Source of the DNA: Brachypodium distachyon
Lineage: Eukaryota; Streptophyta; Magnoliopsida; Poales; Poaceae
Assembly (NCBI RefSeq): GCF_000005505.3
Contig: NC_016131.3
Coordinates: 36,729,001 to 36,793,000, forward strand
DNA: 64,000 bases
Reading direction: 5' to 3'
In this document: in pieces, positions 22,161 through 33,571 of the stretch
How the letters are laid out: every line of letters starts with the position of its first letter
How positions within the stretch are numbered: position 1 is the stretch's first letter
Made by a program: the position numbers and the translations under genes
The notes under the pieces: generated by a model
Told to the model about the DNA's origin: nothing
The model's database searches: none
The model's input: the letters and a program-made list of their open reading frames with translations, nothing else

Positions 22161-22855
22161 TCCCTGGGGAAGAAGGCACCCACGAAGAAGAAGGGTGGGG
22201 CCTATTTAAAGGTCCACTCAGAAATCTAGCCGTTGGAGCTGAAATGCACTACCCGGAATTCACCCGGAACCTCCGAACAAATTCCGGACGGTGCACTGTA
22301 GCGAGGCTCCACGTGGGCTCCGGAGGAGGCCTGTACAGCCCAGATTCCGGATGGCTTCCGGAGGAGCCTCCGGGTGAGTCCAGAAGCTACTGGACCCATC
22401 CGGAGATACGCCCGGAGGGCCGTCCGGATTCCGGCCAGCATAGATCCCATCCGGAGGACACCCGGAACCTCCAGCAGGCTTCCAGCCTTCACAGAAACAA
22501 CACAAAGGATATATTTCAATAGGAATTATGTTTATAATTGAACTAGACACTGTTGTGGCTATTTGTAGGGGTAAGTATATGGATTAGGGATGTGTAAAGG
22601 AGACGTAAATCCAATTGAAGTTCATCACATGATCCCCCTTAATAGTACGGCTTTCCTATGACTCAAGGAAGGTAAAATAACACAAATTTAAATGTACCGC
22701 CTTCTTCATCCTTTATCCTTGTAGCCAATACACCACATATGCTTTGATGATTTTGTCAACTTAAAACCTGTTCACTCACTTAGCACACATGGTTAAATAC
22801 CTACACATGATGTCATTTACACCAAAACCCACTTAGGGGATAAGATGTCCTTTCA
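22161..22855 (-). repeat. SIRE-like copia LTR fragment
   Basis: On the minus strand it starts TGAAAGGACATCTTATCCCC at 22855, similar to the LTR start at 50718. It shares the block CCCCCTTAATAGTACGGCTTTCCTATGACTC with that LTR (given here in short: positions 22631-22665 against 50443-50475). A TATA-like TTTAAATA lies at about 22203. The segment 22250-22480 is rich in CCGGA/TCCGG motifs. The fragment interrupts a copia gag, with ACCAT at 22856-22860 as candidate target site. Confidence 0.6.
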
Positions 22856-23275
22856 ACCATCCTCCGGATGTGACCCCTTACATTACCTTCAATCACATAC
22901 TTCCCAAGTAGCTTACTCAAAAGCTCTCGAGAATAGATCTTTTTAGAAATTTTGAATTGTTCTTCCATTGCTTGAAGAAATTCTTTAATAGTGTCCTTTA
23001 CAGGAATTGCCCTGATGATATCTGGGGAGATTGAAGTTTTTATTACAACAAAGGCCACATGGTTTGAATTATCCCATTTCTCCAATTTTATTTCATAAGT
23101 TCTCATCAGGTCGTCATACCCTGCGACACCAGCAACTGGAGGCATAGTTTTATCTTCCCTGAGAGCATAATCTGAGTCCTTTGACCCCTAAACTCATTTC
23201 CAAGTGGGACTTCCAGCTTTGGAAGTTGCTCCCCGTCAGTACTTCAATGTTATCGTAACCCAATGAGGCAGCGGC
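22856..23275 (-). pseudogene. gag: Copia Gag fragment (element J)
   Basis: On the minus strand the frame begins after TTATAATCACAG near 23280, a splice-acceptor-like sequence, and reads IEVLTGSNFQSWKSHLEMSL. After a frameshift near 23165 it continues MPPVAGVAGYDDL, KLEKWDNSNHVAFVVIKTSI and ISKKIYSRELLSKL to GHIRRMVE. This is the UBN2-type Gag of copia elements. The SIRE-like LTR fragment was inserted after the Met-Val codons, so the nucleocapsid part is missing. The product would be a structural particle protein. Confidence 0.75.
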
Positions 23276-23279
23276 TGTG

Positions 23280-24708
23280 ATTATAACATAATAAAATCAT
23301 AAGTTAAAATTGCATGATAGAAAGTTTGCGTTGGTAAATTAATAAACATGCAAGAGTATACAATTCTAAGTCATATCACCGTTGGGCAGAAATGACAAAG
23401 AATTATAACAACATAATGGGGTAGCTCATAAATTAAAACAACGTTGGTCAGAATTAAATTTAGAGCCAAAATTTCCCAATTTAGACATCAAGTATAAACA
23501 TTAGCATTTAATCATTAATTGATGCCTAAAATGGTAAACAACATAGAACAAATAAAACATTCTACATAAAGCATCTCGTTGGTTCAACTTTGTGCAGAAT
23601 AATTAAATGTCCAAGTTCTGTCCGCAAGAAAATTTGGGCCGTTTTCCATTAATTAACAGTGCAAAACATATTTAATTGAACATTTTATAAGGTAAATGCA
23701 CTGGAATTAAAGAAAAGACGTTAAAACTTAATTTCGGCCGAAACTGGGCCGGCCCACATCATTTTCCCGCACGAGCACAGCGGAAAAAGAAAAATTCCGC
23801 GTTGGCCATCTAAACCTGGGCCGAAGCCCTTTAGCCAATTTGGCCCATTTCATCCCGAGGGCCCAACCTCCTTCCCGCAGCGCCCGAGGCCGGTTGATCA
23901 AATCCGACGGTCAGTAGCTAGCCGCGGTCAAACAAAACCGCCCGAAAAACCCTAGCCGCCTCATTCCTGCCTCTCTCCCCCCCAATTCTCCCGGTTCCTC
24001 CCGAGACGGCGCCGCCCATGGCGACCCGATCCCGCGACCGGCGTTCAAGGTGGCATGGTGGCGGCACTCGTCGGGGCCAAAACCCCGCGCGCTCCTTCAT
24101 CGACCGTGGTCGTCGGTGCCTTCTCCTTCTCGGGTGGAGCGGCAGTGAGGAGGTCTGGTCGGCCCGCCGGGATTCGTCCCACGCGCCGGAGCGACGTGGT
24201 GGGGGCAGTGGCGCCCTTGCACGCTAGAGTTGTTGTGCGGCTACTCCCCGAGGGGAGGATAGGCGTCGCCGCGGCCCGTTCATGGCGGCCGACCGGCGGT
24301 GGGTCCATTAGGAGGCGATGGCGGCACACAAGATCAAAACCGACGCACGCCGTCATGCATATGGTGTTTAACCGCCGGACGTATGGTAAATCCTTCATCT
24401 TTTATCCCAAAACATGTGATTCATCATTCTAGGGTTTGGGTAAATTGGGGAAAAATTTCTAGGGTTTTGCCATTTGGATCCCGTCCTTCTAAAATGCTTG
24501 CTAACAGATCATGGGTGAGTGTGCCATGGTATTCAATCCGATTGAATTTTTAGATCATTAACAGTGCTAATTAGATCTTAATCAGACAACATTAAGACTA
24601 ATCCAAAAGTGCTAATTTAACATTAATGTAATCTAATCAGACAACATTAGCACTAATCGGATTAAACCCCTAATCATAAAAATTAGACTCTAAACTACCA
24701 GTGAATGG
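23280..24708 (-). other. Leader of copia element J with a gene-like GC-rich block
   Basis: The segment 23280-23740 is AT-rich and intron-like when read on the minus strand. On the plus strand, 23740-24030 carries TGGGCC/GGCCCA promoter motifs, AAAAACCCTAGCCGCC, a pyrimidine-rich stretch and an ATG at 24018. A GC-rich open stretch and an AT-rich intron-like tail from about 24385 follow. It may be a captured host gene 5' end in antisense, or simply leader. Near 24576-24650 the motif TAATCAGACAACATTA occurs twice. Confidence 0.4.
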
Positions 24709-24719
24709 CTCTGATACCA
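24709..24719 (-). promoter_or_regulatory. Primer binding site of copia element J
   Basis: On the minus strand TGGTATCAGAG follows the LTR end after one base. It is complementary to the 3' end of initiator tRNA-Met, the usual copia primer. Confidence 0.85.
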
Positions 24720-24720
24720 T

Positions 24721-25220
24721 TGTTAGATTTTAGGCATTAAAAGGATTAACATATCTACTCACTGGTAAGCACTAGAGTACAAAACAGTAAAAGATTAGAG
24801 GTAGATTCATATAGGAAGATGATGCCATCGTGGTAGTTGCCGTAGGTGTTGACGCAGGTCTGAGATAGCGACGTCCCTTTGGCCGGTACCAGCACTGACC
24901 GGCTACTGGAGTTGACGTCGTGGTTGACGACCTTCCTATAGCTTCAGCGCTCCCTAGTTCGGTAGGGCTTGTGCGTTTGTTGAGGTCTCACGTGAACCAG
25001 GTGTACCGAGTGAGGGCCAACGTTTCCTTTATATGGCGCTGCGCTTAAGGGGGGCGAAACCAATAGTTGGTAAGTGCCCCCGATCAGGGCGTGATTGATT
25101 AGGTTAAATGCCAGAACGTTGATTTTGGGCATTTAACCTCATCAAATCCATAGATCAACGCCCTTAACTGTGGGCGTGATTTGGGGCATTAATTCCGGTG
25201 GTAAACCAGATCAACCAACA
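24721..25220 (-). repeat. LTR of copia element J (500 bp)
   Basis: On the minus strand it starts TGTTGGTTGATCTGG at 25220 and ends CCTAAAATCTAACA at 24721, next to the primer site. No second copy is in the window. The flanking base run ATAAA (25221-25225) is the candidate target duplication. Confidence 0.75.
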
Positions 25221-26077
25221 ATAAAAGCATGTAAAATTTCCTCAAGATCTGAAATACTCTAATCTGGCCGTGTTGGGTTTTCCGAAATAGATTACCTCAA
25301 AACATGTGGCAAAGTGTTACGAACCCTCAGACTTATGTTTCTGTGAAACTTTTGCCTCAAAACATGTGGTTTTCTGAAATTTACCAATCATATGCATGTG
25401 GGGCGAGTTTGGGAATTTGAATCATCGGCGTAAGGGTAACTACTCTACTGTTGTTCGTTCCTTCCATAGTCAAATGAATGGCAAAAGTGAGAAAAGACCC
25501 CTCCAACAGCTGGCCCTCCCTGTTCCTCAACTCCGGCCTGGCCATGGCTCGGGAACCCTCATCCTTGGGTGAGCCAACTGTCCCGCCCCTGGAACGTTTA
25601 CTCCGGCCACCACAGCCCCAACCCTGACCGACCTTGGCCGGCGGGTTGGCGGTTCTCGGAGAAGAGAAGAGGCATGTACTTGTGCAGCTCGTAAAGCCCG
25701 TGCAGCCGTCCACGGTGCCGAAAAGCTCGCTGCCCCCATGCCCGCGCCTCCTTCCTCCTCCTCCGCCGCCGTATCTCCGGTCGCTGGCGATGCTCCAGAA
25801 CCATAGTATCATGCACTGTACATATCACCTCTTTTGTGATAAAAAGATGTATAATTTCACAGAATCTACAGTGGTTTTGCTGTCAAGTAACAAGCTGCAC
25901 TACATTGTTTCTCCTGGTCTTACAAAAATATAACTCCTAAGGTATCTCTCCTTGATATACTTTTATCCGAGGGACAGACCATTGAATTGCGCGGGACTGG
26001 AAGATATGATGGTGATTCTAACTTCAGATTACAACAGTACTCCACCTGACTACCTGTACCTATAAAAAGGACGCAGT
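25221..26077. other. Unassigned sequence between two copia LTRs
   Basis: No retrotransposon domain was recognised. The motif CCTCAAAACATGTGG occurs at about 25291 and 25352. The part 25500-25790 is GC-rich and, on the minus strand, stays open in two frames with CGG/GGA-rich codons and an ATG in REHRQ context. It may be a low-copy host fragment. The end carries TATAAAAAGG just before the next LTR. Confidence 0.4.
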
Positions 26078-26487
26078 TGTTAGAATTAATCTTGGGAATT
26101 AGAGATCATGAAGGACTGCCTAGTAGTCCGTAGGTTGTAAGCTCTTGGAGTCCTAATCGGATAAGAGTTGCAGGTTAGTTTCAAGTAGGAGTCCTTAGCG
26201 TGTTAGGATTTGTTAGTTCCATGTTTAAGTTAGTCACGTACAACACAAGGGAGTCTTGTGTCCGGTCCGTGTAGGTCTTGGCGTGGAATTCTAATCCCTG
26301 TAGGTTTGTAGCTAGGAGAGGATGTGTATACATACACACCGATGGCTGCAGGTTGTAAGATCAAGCTTGTAAGAGATATTGTGATAAGAAATAAAGAAAG
26401 TCACGACAGGTGCCTTTGGCCAAATAATCCGGTGATCGTCGTGTGCGAGTGCATCTTCATGTGATTGATCTTTGGGCAAACCCAACA
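26078..26487 (+). repeat. Short copia LTR K (410 bp)
   Basis: Starts TGTTAGAATTAATCTTGGG and ends GGGCAAACCCAACA. The primer site follows after TT. GCAGT (26073-26077) is the candidate target duplication on the left. No second LTR of this family is in the window. Confidence 0.8.
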
Positions 26488-26489
26488 TT

Positions 26490-26501
26490 TGGTATCAGAG
26501 C
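26490..26501 (+). promoter_or_regulatory. Primer binding site of copia element K
   Basis: TGGTATCAGAGC, complementary to initiator tRNA-Met, two bases after the LTR end. Confidence 0.88.
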
Positions 26502-26959
26502 GAGGTCTAGGATTTGAAGACGCGCTTGCCCCGGGGAGGCGATGTGCTAGCACCTCGAGGTGGGCAACGGTGGCGGAACCGCGTCCGCGGATAAGAGCGG
26601 GCAATCAGTGACGGAGTGGTGTCCGCGGATAAAAGCAGGAAATTGGCAGCCATGCGAGGAGCGACATTCAGCAGATCAGATAGGACTATCGTCGCAGTGG
26701 ACCGATCTCCAAGTAACGGGAGATCATCCTGATCATTGGAAAGTACTCGACATCGGGTCAAGCTGCGTATGTACGTCTAGGTCAGCATCGGTGAGTCGCA
26801 GTTGTGTCCAAGTGCTCATCTGTGTGGGACTCTATTGCAGCGGAAGTGCGTCACGGTCGAAGGGCTGTCCGATGAGGTGTATCATCGCGTGTTAGAATTC
26901 TGTTGCTTTGCCTTCGCTGCGCTGTCATGCATGCACGGTGAGACGCACTATAGCTAGGG
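26502..26959 (+). other. Leader start of copia element K, truncated
   Basis: The sequence after the primer site holds two copies of GTCCGCGGATAA(G/A)AGC about 47 bp apart (near 26582 and 26621). No gag could be recognised before it breaks off against a Tat-type LTR fragment. Confidence 0.5.
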
Positions 26960-27425
26960 CCACACGTGCCCTAGATTCACTGCGGGTTACCCACTACAGG
27001 CTACTCACTGTAGGTTGACTAGACGGGTAACCTCTTCCCTGTCGGAGCATTTAATGCTCGGTTTGTGCCACACTCCACGCTATGACCAGCCCTGCACAAA
27101 AGGAGCCTGCCGGGCAGCCACATGGCATCGATACTCTGCTTGCTGGGCATCGGCCCTGTTGTAAACGCTTGCGCCAGGGAACACTCTCCCCGGCAAGTGG
27201 GCTTCCCGGGAGGCGTCCTGACGGGGATCTTCACGCTGTCTTCCGAGGTAACCCCCGCAGCTCGGCTAGTCCTGGTCCACGGCAACCCCCTTCCCAGGCT
27301 CCTGCCGGGCTGGTGCCTTCCCGGGCAGCTCGCACCGCATTGCCTAGGGTGCCGTCCTTGCAGGAAGCAAGTGAGGCGACCCACGCGTTGAGCAACGGTG
27401 GTACCCCGGGTGCCACTGGTGCGAC
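26960..27425 (-). repeat. Tat-type LTR fragment (U3 side)
   Basis: On the minus strand it starts TGTCGCACCAGTGGCACCCG at 27425, identical to the start of the element A LTR, then diverges while keeping CCCGGGAAG-type repeats. A GACGGGTAAC stretch near 27024 also matches the A LTR. The left edge is approximate and the LTR 3' part is absent. Confidence 0.7.
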
Positions 27426-30422
27426 AATACATTGAATGTATTTGCAAGATCACAATTTCATATAACAGCACCTACCAAGTACATGCATATTTAAGGCAAG
27501 GTGGAGTTGAGGCTATTTGCGTAAAAGCTTCATTATTTAATCCTATCATTTTAACCAAATAGTTTTATCACTATTGGACATTGGGTAGACATACCAATGC
27601 TCCTATTAAACTAAGGACATTGAGTAGACACATCAATGCTCCTAAACCCAAGTTCAAACCATCCATTTTAATTTAAGAAATTAGAGTGAGTGAGACTTTC
27701 CTTACAGCTCCACTATCCAGTTGCTCATAACTGTCCATGACCGAGGACACGGCTAAGTACTTAGTTTGACACTCTCGAGAGGTTGTACACTTTACCCACA
27801 AGAAACCGACGTGTTAATCCATTGTTGTCCTTAGGGTAGAGTAGCAACGACATCGATTACAAGACATTCAGAAGTCATTCCCCAGACCACGGAAGAATCA
27901 CGCTCCCCCTACACATGCTACCTCAGTACAATTCTCCGGACCTTGGTTCAAACAACTTACTCAATCCTGCCAGAGCCCATTTAGCATGTGGTTGTACTGG
28001 AAGCTACTAAATAGGAAACTAGTCCAGTCTCTGGATACCCCGGGTGGCATTCCACATTTGCGACGCAGACGCTCCCGAATCCACAGAGAGACGACTCATA
28101 GAAATGGTCCCATAGAAATGAACCTGATGTCACATAACATCTAAAACCTCAAAGCCGTCCACCCAGGATGGTTCATTAAATTAATTGTTTTACCATACTC
28201 TAATAAAACATCTCACTTCTCCATAAACATAACATTATCATAGTGTAATAATTCCCCCACGATACTACCATAGCTTAGCATTCAACTACAATCGATGGAA
28301 AATTGGTAGCATGGTAATGGCAAGGGTAAAACTATACTACCTAGGATTTGTAGCTAGCATAGAGATACAATAATATTCCTAATGCAACTAATAAAGCAAC
28401 TAGTGCATAGTAAAAATATTTGGGAGATGATCAAAGTGAAACTTGCCTTGTCCAAAGTTGTGATAGTTCTCGCACTCTTCGCAACAACAAGGTTCACACT
28501 CCAAACAATCTAAAATAAAAGAATACACACACACACACAAACATGCTATTCAATACAAAATCATGCCATGATGCATTAGTCATGATGATGCATACTTAGG
28601 TTGGTTTTAAACTTGACAAGTTTAGCTTCTGTTTTAAAGAGCTTTACAAAAGGTTTCGACAGATTTTAAACTAATAAGAAAATAATTACTTTGTATGAAA
28701 CAAAGGTGAGGTTTAATAAAAACTTAATTGATTTTTAATAGACATGGAACAAGATTAATTTGATGTGGCAAGATTACTTACAAAAATATTTTACCATCTG
28801 GTCCTAATGGATAGAGAGTATACTCAAAATATTTTTTCAACATGATAGCAGGTTCAAAATAATTTTAAAACTATTCATATGAATTTTAAAACTTAACTAA
28901 GCATTCTGTAATTTGGTTATGTTAAAGTTGTTCAAATTCAAAATTAAACTTGACCAAAAGATTCTACATGCTTTCAGGATTCCAGAAAGATGCGGATCAT
29001 AATTTTTGGCCAAGCGGTTTAAAAGATATGAATGTTTGAAGTTTCGGGGGCTTTTCTGCAAAGTTACCATTTAATTTTCGGTCTAGGGAATGTTTTAATA
29101 AAATAAGGGACACGTGGCGCGTTTCTATTAGCCAGTGCAGGTTTGTTTTAAATAAAAACGTGGACCGTTAGATTTCACTTAAGATGAGATGGACGGCTCA
29201 GATCTGAGCATAACGGTTCACTTAATTGATTTAATCATGGCCTTTAGTTCAAGATCCAACGGATGCGAGGGGATGGGGCTTACTGGCAGAGGCGGCTTGT
29301 CTCCGGCGAGGCTCCGATGGCGGCGGCGACTTCGGGCGGTGGCGGCGCGGGCGTTTCCGGCGGCTCCTGAGCTCGGGGAAGAGAGGGGAAGGCGCAGCTC
29401 AGTGAGGCAAAGTCCCTCGTGGCCTTGGTTCCCCACGGGGAAGACGGGGGCGATGGCTAGGTCGTCGGGACGATGGCGGCCGACGGCGTGCTTCGGGCAT
29501 GGTGGCGAACGCGAGCTTAGGTGCTCCAAAAATAAAAAGTAACCACGTCAAAAGTTGTGCAAAAGGGAGGGGAGAAAGAAGGGGTAGGCGGCGGCGGCTC
29601 GGACCTTAGGGTTCGCCGGCGGTGAGCGGATCTCGGCGACGGCAGTGCGGATTTTTCGGCGGAGCAATTAGTCGGCCTGGGGGCGCAATGGAGAGGGAGA
29701 GGAGAGGGGAAAAGAAGAGGAAGTCGGGGGCTTCAATATGACGCACTTGGACTCGGAGATGGCGTCGTGGACGCGAAGAAATCGCGTGGAGATCATGGGG
29801 CGTGCGCACGGGTTCACGGCCGGGAGAATCGGCCTGGTCGGTTGGAGCTTGATGACGAAGCTGACCGATGGGCCCGCATGTTAGTGGGTGCGGCGGCGCG
29901 CTCGCGCGTGGGCGTTGGGTTGTGCGGGTGAGTTGGGCCGGCCCGGTTGGGGTCGGTCCGTTACCTTTTTTTTTCTTTTCTTTTTCTTATGTTCTGTTTT
30001 TGATTAAAGCTTCCAATCGAGTCAAACAAAATGCAACAAAAATTTTAAAATCATATCTTCGTATGATTCAACTTTTGAGAAAAGAATTCTCTCAAAATAA
30101 AATATTTAAAAATACTTTTGCCTATAAACTAGCCTTTAGGGCTTTTTAGCTATTAAAATATTTAGTGTTTCAAATCCAATTCAAATGCCATGACATGGGG
30201 TAGTATCTTTACTGCACTAAACCCCTTTTTATGTCAACACCCTGATGGGTTAAAATGCAATTAACAAAAGAAGGGTAAAAGGCCAAACTCAAATAAAAAC
30301 ACTTTTATAATGAGTTTTTCTGAGTTAACCTTTAGGGTTTTAAATGTGATTATAATGCAAAGGTGACATGATGCTTATGAAATGCAATGCATATGGAGGA
30401 TTTTGAAAATTGGGATGTTACA
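27426..30422 (-). repeat. Tekay LTR L, truncated at its 3' side
   Basis: On the minus strand it starts TGTAACATCCCAATTTTC at 30422, matching the element I LTR more than those of B and M. It runs to AATACATTCAATGTAT-type sequence at 27426, about 500 bp short of an LTR end. It holds a GC-rich block (29180-29900), the GCAAGT donor candidate (about 28450) and (AC)8 near 28525. It interrupts a copia integrase gene at 30423. Confidence 0.85.
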
Positions 30423-30423
30423 G

Positions 30424-31380
30424 TCATCCTTCCAATAATCTATTCAGGAGGGTGCCTCTTTTGAATGTGTCGGGTGCTAAAATTTTTGACTCAGCAGTTT
30501 GCTCAACCCCAGCTCGAGTAGTTGAGGTAGTTTCCTGAGGGTGACCAACTGTAGTAGTAGTAGATGGTGTAGCCGTAGTAGATGGTGCATGAACAACAGG
30601 GGGCATGCCGTCCACCTCCTCATCATCTTCATCATCTAAAAATATTCCCTCCCCCTGAACATATGTTCCTGCATTAGAAACAAGAGGACTAGAGCCAGAA
30701 CTAGCCTCATCAAAAGACACTTCACTGGTTTCCATTAGTCGGTTAGTCTCATAAACATAAACACGGTAACCAAGAAACATGCCATCATATGATCTAGACT
30801 CAAACTTATCTAGATTGCCAAATTTAAGAACAAAGCATTTGCATCCAAAAACTCTTAGGTGAGATATAACAGGTTTACGTCCAAAACGTAGTTCATATGG
30901 CGTTTTACCAATTTTGGATCTCAAGAACACACGATTTGAAACATAACAAGCAGTAGATATAGCTTCAGCCCAAAACTTTCTAGGAGTAGAAAATTCATCA
31001 AGCATAGTACGGGCCATCTCAACTAGAATTCGATTCTTACGCTCCACTACACCATTTTGTTGTGGTACATAAGGTGAAGAAAATTGATGTTCAATGACAA
31101 GTTCATTGCAAAACTAATTAAAATATGAATTCTTAAATTCAGTTCCATTATCACTCCTGATAATTTTCAAAGATCCTGGGTGCTCAACACTTAATCTGTT
31201 CACAAGACTCTTAAAAAGACAAAAAGCCTCATCCTTAGATGCCATAAAATAGACCCAAGAATATCTTGAATAATCATCAACAATCACCAAAACATACCAC
31301 TTACCACCAAAAACTTTCCCAAAGCATGATATATCAAAAACAAGATCACCCGTAGCATCTAAACTTTGCAAGCACTCTTC
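30424..31380 (-). pseudogene. pol: Integrase of copia element F
   Basis: The first frame has VLVIVDDYSRYSWVYFM (first Asp) and KIIRSDNGTEFKN (second Asp). A TAG stop at about 31114 follows FN. The rest reads SSPYVPQQNGVVERKNRIL (catalytic Glu), MARTMLDEF, KFWAEAISTACYVSNRV and the GKTPYELRFGRKP/HLRVFGCKCF block at the start of the C-terminal domain. The acidic and Thr/Pro-rich linker toward reverse transcriptase is cut by Tekay LTR L at 30422. Confidence 0.87.
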
Positions 31381-31438
31381 TTGAAAGATACTTCAAGATC
31401 CTCATCGATCATTTGAGAAACCGACAATAAGTTGTATT

Positions 31439-31744
31439 TCAGATTTTCAACCAACGCAACATCTTTGAACACAAAATTGTTGTTACCTTTACTGTACCTT
31501 TCGCCACAAAAGTAGAGGTAGAAGCATCTCCATAGGTTACACTTTCAGCCAGAGATGCACGTTTGAGGGAGGAAAACCAATTTTTATCATCGGTCATGTG
31601 ACGAGAACAACCAGAGTCCACTAGCCATATGTTCTCCTTCCTCACGCGAAGTGCCGACAAACAAACACATGCCGAGATCTCAGTACTGGGGTTAGATAAA
31701 AAGCTTTTAGGTATCCAGTACTGAGATACACGAGGAGTAGGCAA
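31439..31744 (-). pseudogene. pol: Protease of copia element F
   Basis: Encodes ENIWLVDSGCSRHMTDD, the copia protease active site (D-S-G), then VTYGDASTSTFVAKGTV. The active-site residues are intact. A frame break lies just upstream and the frame closes soon after at 31439, so processing activity is unlikely in practice. Confidence 0.85.
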
Positions 31745-32990
31745 AGCACGGGTTTTTTATACATTGGGACAGATTGTACAAGCCTTGTGCAAGTGGAAAC
31801 AGAAGGTGAAACATTCACCCTAGGCACATAATGGGGAGCAATAGATTTATGGTGAGTATAACGTGCCTTGAAGGAATTAGATCTAGATTGCTTTCTTTCC
31901 TTTTTAATTACTCTAGCCAGTCTAAAACAAGAACCTACAGCATGTCCAGATTTATTACAATAAGTGCAAGTATACCTACCTCCAAGTTTAGCATGTGATG
32001 TATAAGCTACATTTGCACTTGTTGAAGTATCATTGGACATGATGCCGGCGGATTTAAAAATCACATTGGTTGGCTTGTTAAATGTTTCAAAAATTCCATT
32101 GCCAAGTGACATAACAATATTGGGTGGATTAGCCTTAAACCCTAGCATTTGCATCTTTCAACTTCAATTCAAGAAAATGACAATTATTAAAAGAAGTTGA
32201 ATTTATCAAATCAGAAGTTTCCATGCTAGCATCATTAATTTGTTTACGTTTTTGCACATAGGTTTCTCATTGTTTTCTAATGCAACTCTAAGTTTATCAA
32301 GTGTATCATCATGAATAGAACGCAAAGCCGTAAGCTCAGAATATATAGTCACAAGACTTGCAGGAATCATCATTAGGAATCATAAACTTGAGTTTAGTAA
32401 TTTCAAAATTCAAGAATGCAATTTTCAAGTCATATTTCTTAATTCTTGTAGTACCATGATCAAGCAAGGAACTCAATTTATTAGCACTTTTAAGTAATTC
32501 ATCATGCAAAAGTTCTACCTCATTGTTGATGTCACTGTCGTAGTCGTCGCAGGAGGTAGCACTCTTGCTGCTAGCCATAAGACACATCCCACTAGCGTCA
32601 CGCTTGCCTTTGGATGCATCATCTTCATCAGACTCGATATCCACATCACTCAAGCATGGTTCACCATATTCATTGATTACGAAGAAAATACTAGGAGCCA
32701 CCGCTCGAGCAAAGTCACCCCTCTTTTTATTCTTGATGTTGAAGGGGCGCTTCTTCTTCTTGTCCTCCCCATTCTCTTCTTTCACCATCTTGGATACGAA
32801 TTTGGGACAATTTTGACGAAAGTGATTGGGATCACCGCATTGAAAACACCTTGGAGCATTGTTCACACCTCTCTTCCTTGAACAAACATTTTCCAGGGCA
32901 CGTGTAAAACGAGAGGTGAGGAGTGCCAATTCTTCCTCTGGGCATTGCTCTAGCTGTTCATCAGTTAGTTGAGACAAAGAAGACAGAGCA
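31745..32990 (-). pseudogene. gag: Gag C-terminal part of copia element F
   Basis: The frame 32990-32336 contains SSLSQLTDEQLEQ, LLTSRFTRALENV and the zinc knuckle CFQCGDPNHFRQNC, followed by a Lys-rich and Asp/Ser-rich linker. A frameshift follows near 32340. After more linker, a second knuckle-like motif CTYCNKSGHAVGSC lies at about 31965. Compared with element E, a segment near 32150 is lost (from the LKDAN motif on). Gag would coat and bind genomic RNA. Confidence 0.82.
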
Positions 32991-32994
32991 TATC

Positions 32995-33571
32995 TGTCGT
33001 ACCAGTGACCCACGGGGTCCCACTGGTCCGGGACGCATGGGTCGCAACTAACGAGACCCCGCTAGGCTTGCTCCCCAGGAAGGGCAAACCCGGGAAGCTC
33101 ACCCCCGAGAAAGTGGCTTAGGGGGGTTGTGGAAAGACGCTCACTGGCTAGACCGTCTCACAGGAGGTTGGAAGTTCTGACATCATTGACAACGTCAAGA
33201 CCAAGACCAGGATAAAAAGGACAACCATCCCAACGGCTACGCGGGAAGCATCATCCCGGCAAGTTAGCAGCTCGCTAGCCCCGCAGCTGGCCAGGCAACG
33301 GTACTAGGATGCCTCCCGGCTACAAGAGCTTGGACCCGCAGGTGGGGCCGGTGGAACAGTGAAGACAGCAGCGGCAATGCAATTAATGCACCGACAGGAG
33401 TCACATCAGCAGGGCTAGTCTTGCTCAGCAAGTATAGAGCGGCTACCCTAGGGCTTGTTTTATTTACCACGTATAGTGGCCTGGGCATTGCATGAAGCCC
33501 AGCGTGGATCAACAGTAGGGTAATTCCTGTGGCAATGACACGCGTGTGGTTAGCGTGTGAAAGATCGAGCA
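32995..33571 (+). repeat. Tat-type LTR fragment in plus orientation
   Basis: Starts TGTCGTACCAGTGACCCACG, related to the element A LTR start, and has the same CCCGGGAAG and CTCCCGGC motifs. It breaks off at 33571 against a SIRE-like LTR end. It interrupts the gag of copia element F; ATATC (32990-32994) is the candidate target site. Confidence 0.65.

Larger units (their letters stand above)
22856..25220 (-). mobile_element. Ty1/copia element J: 500-bp LTR, primer site, long leader, partial gag
   Basis: On the minus strand: LTR 25220-24721, one-base spacer, tRNA-Met type primer site (24719-24709), about 1.4 kb of leader, then gag 23270-22856. Gag is cut by the SIRE-like LTR fragment, and protease, integrase and reverse transcriptase are absent. 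The leader is unusually long and holds a GC-rich block (about 23740-24330). This block looks like a plant gene 5' end on the plus strand. Confidence 0.7.
30423..32994 (-). mobile_element. SIRE-like Ty1/copia element F, internal part only
   Basis: On the minus strand: gag end with zinc knuckle, a second zinc motif, protease and integrase, in the copia order with integrase before reverse transcriptase. A Tat-type LTR fragment cuts gag at 32994 and Tekay LTR L cuts the end of integrase at 30422. Reverse transcriptase and LTRs are absent. It matches the gag of element E (46798-48413). Confidence 0.82.

Noticed and set aside
22250..22480. CCGGA-rich stretch as a CpG-island promoter of a host gene
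   Set aside because: It lies within a SIRE-like LTR fragment after its TATA-like box, where such motifs are common.
24018..24227. Arg-rich plus-strand frame at 24018 as a real protein
   Set aside because: No domain is recognisable and several frames are open here because of GC content; kept only as part of the gene-like block.
29189..29542. Possible host gene in the GC-rich part of LTR L
   Set aside because: The same place in other Tekay LTRs is also GC-rich; it is the promoter and leader block of the LTR.
30424..33013. Treating copia F and copia E as one split element
   Set aside because: Both contain the same zinc-knuckle part of gag, so they are separate copies.
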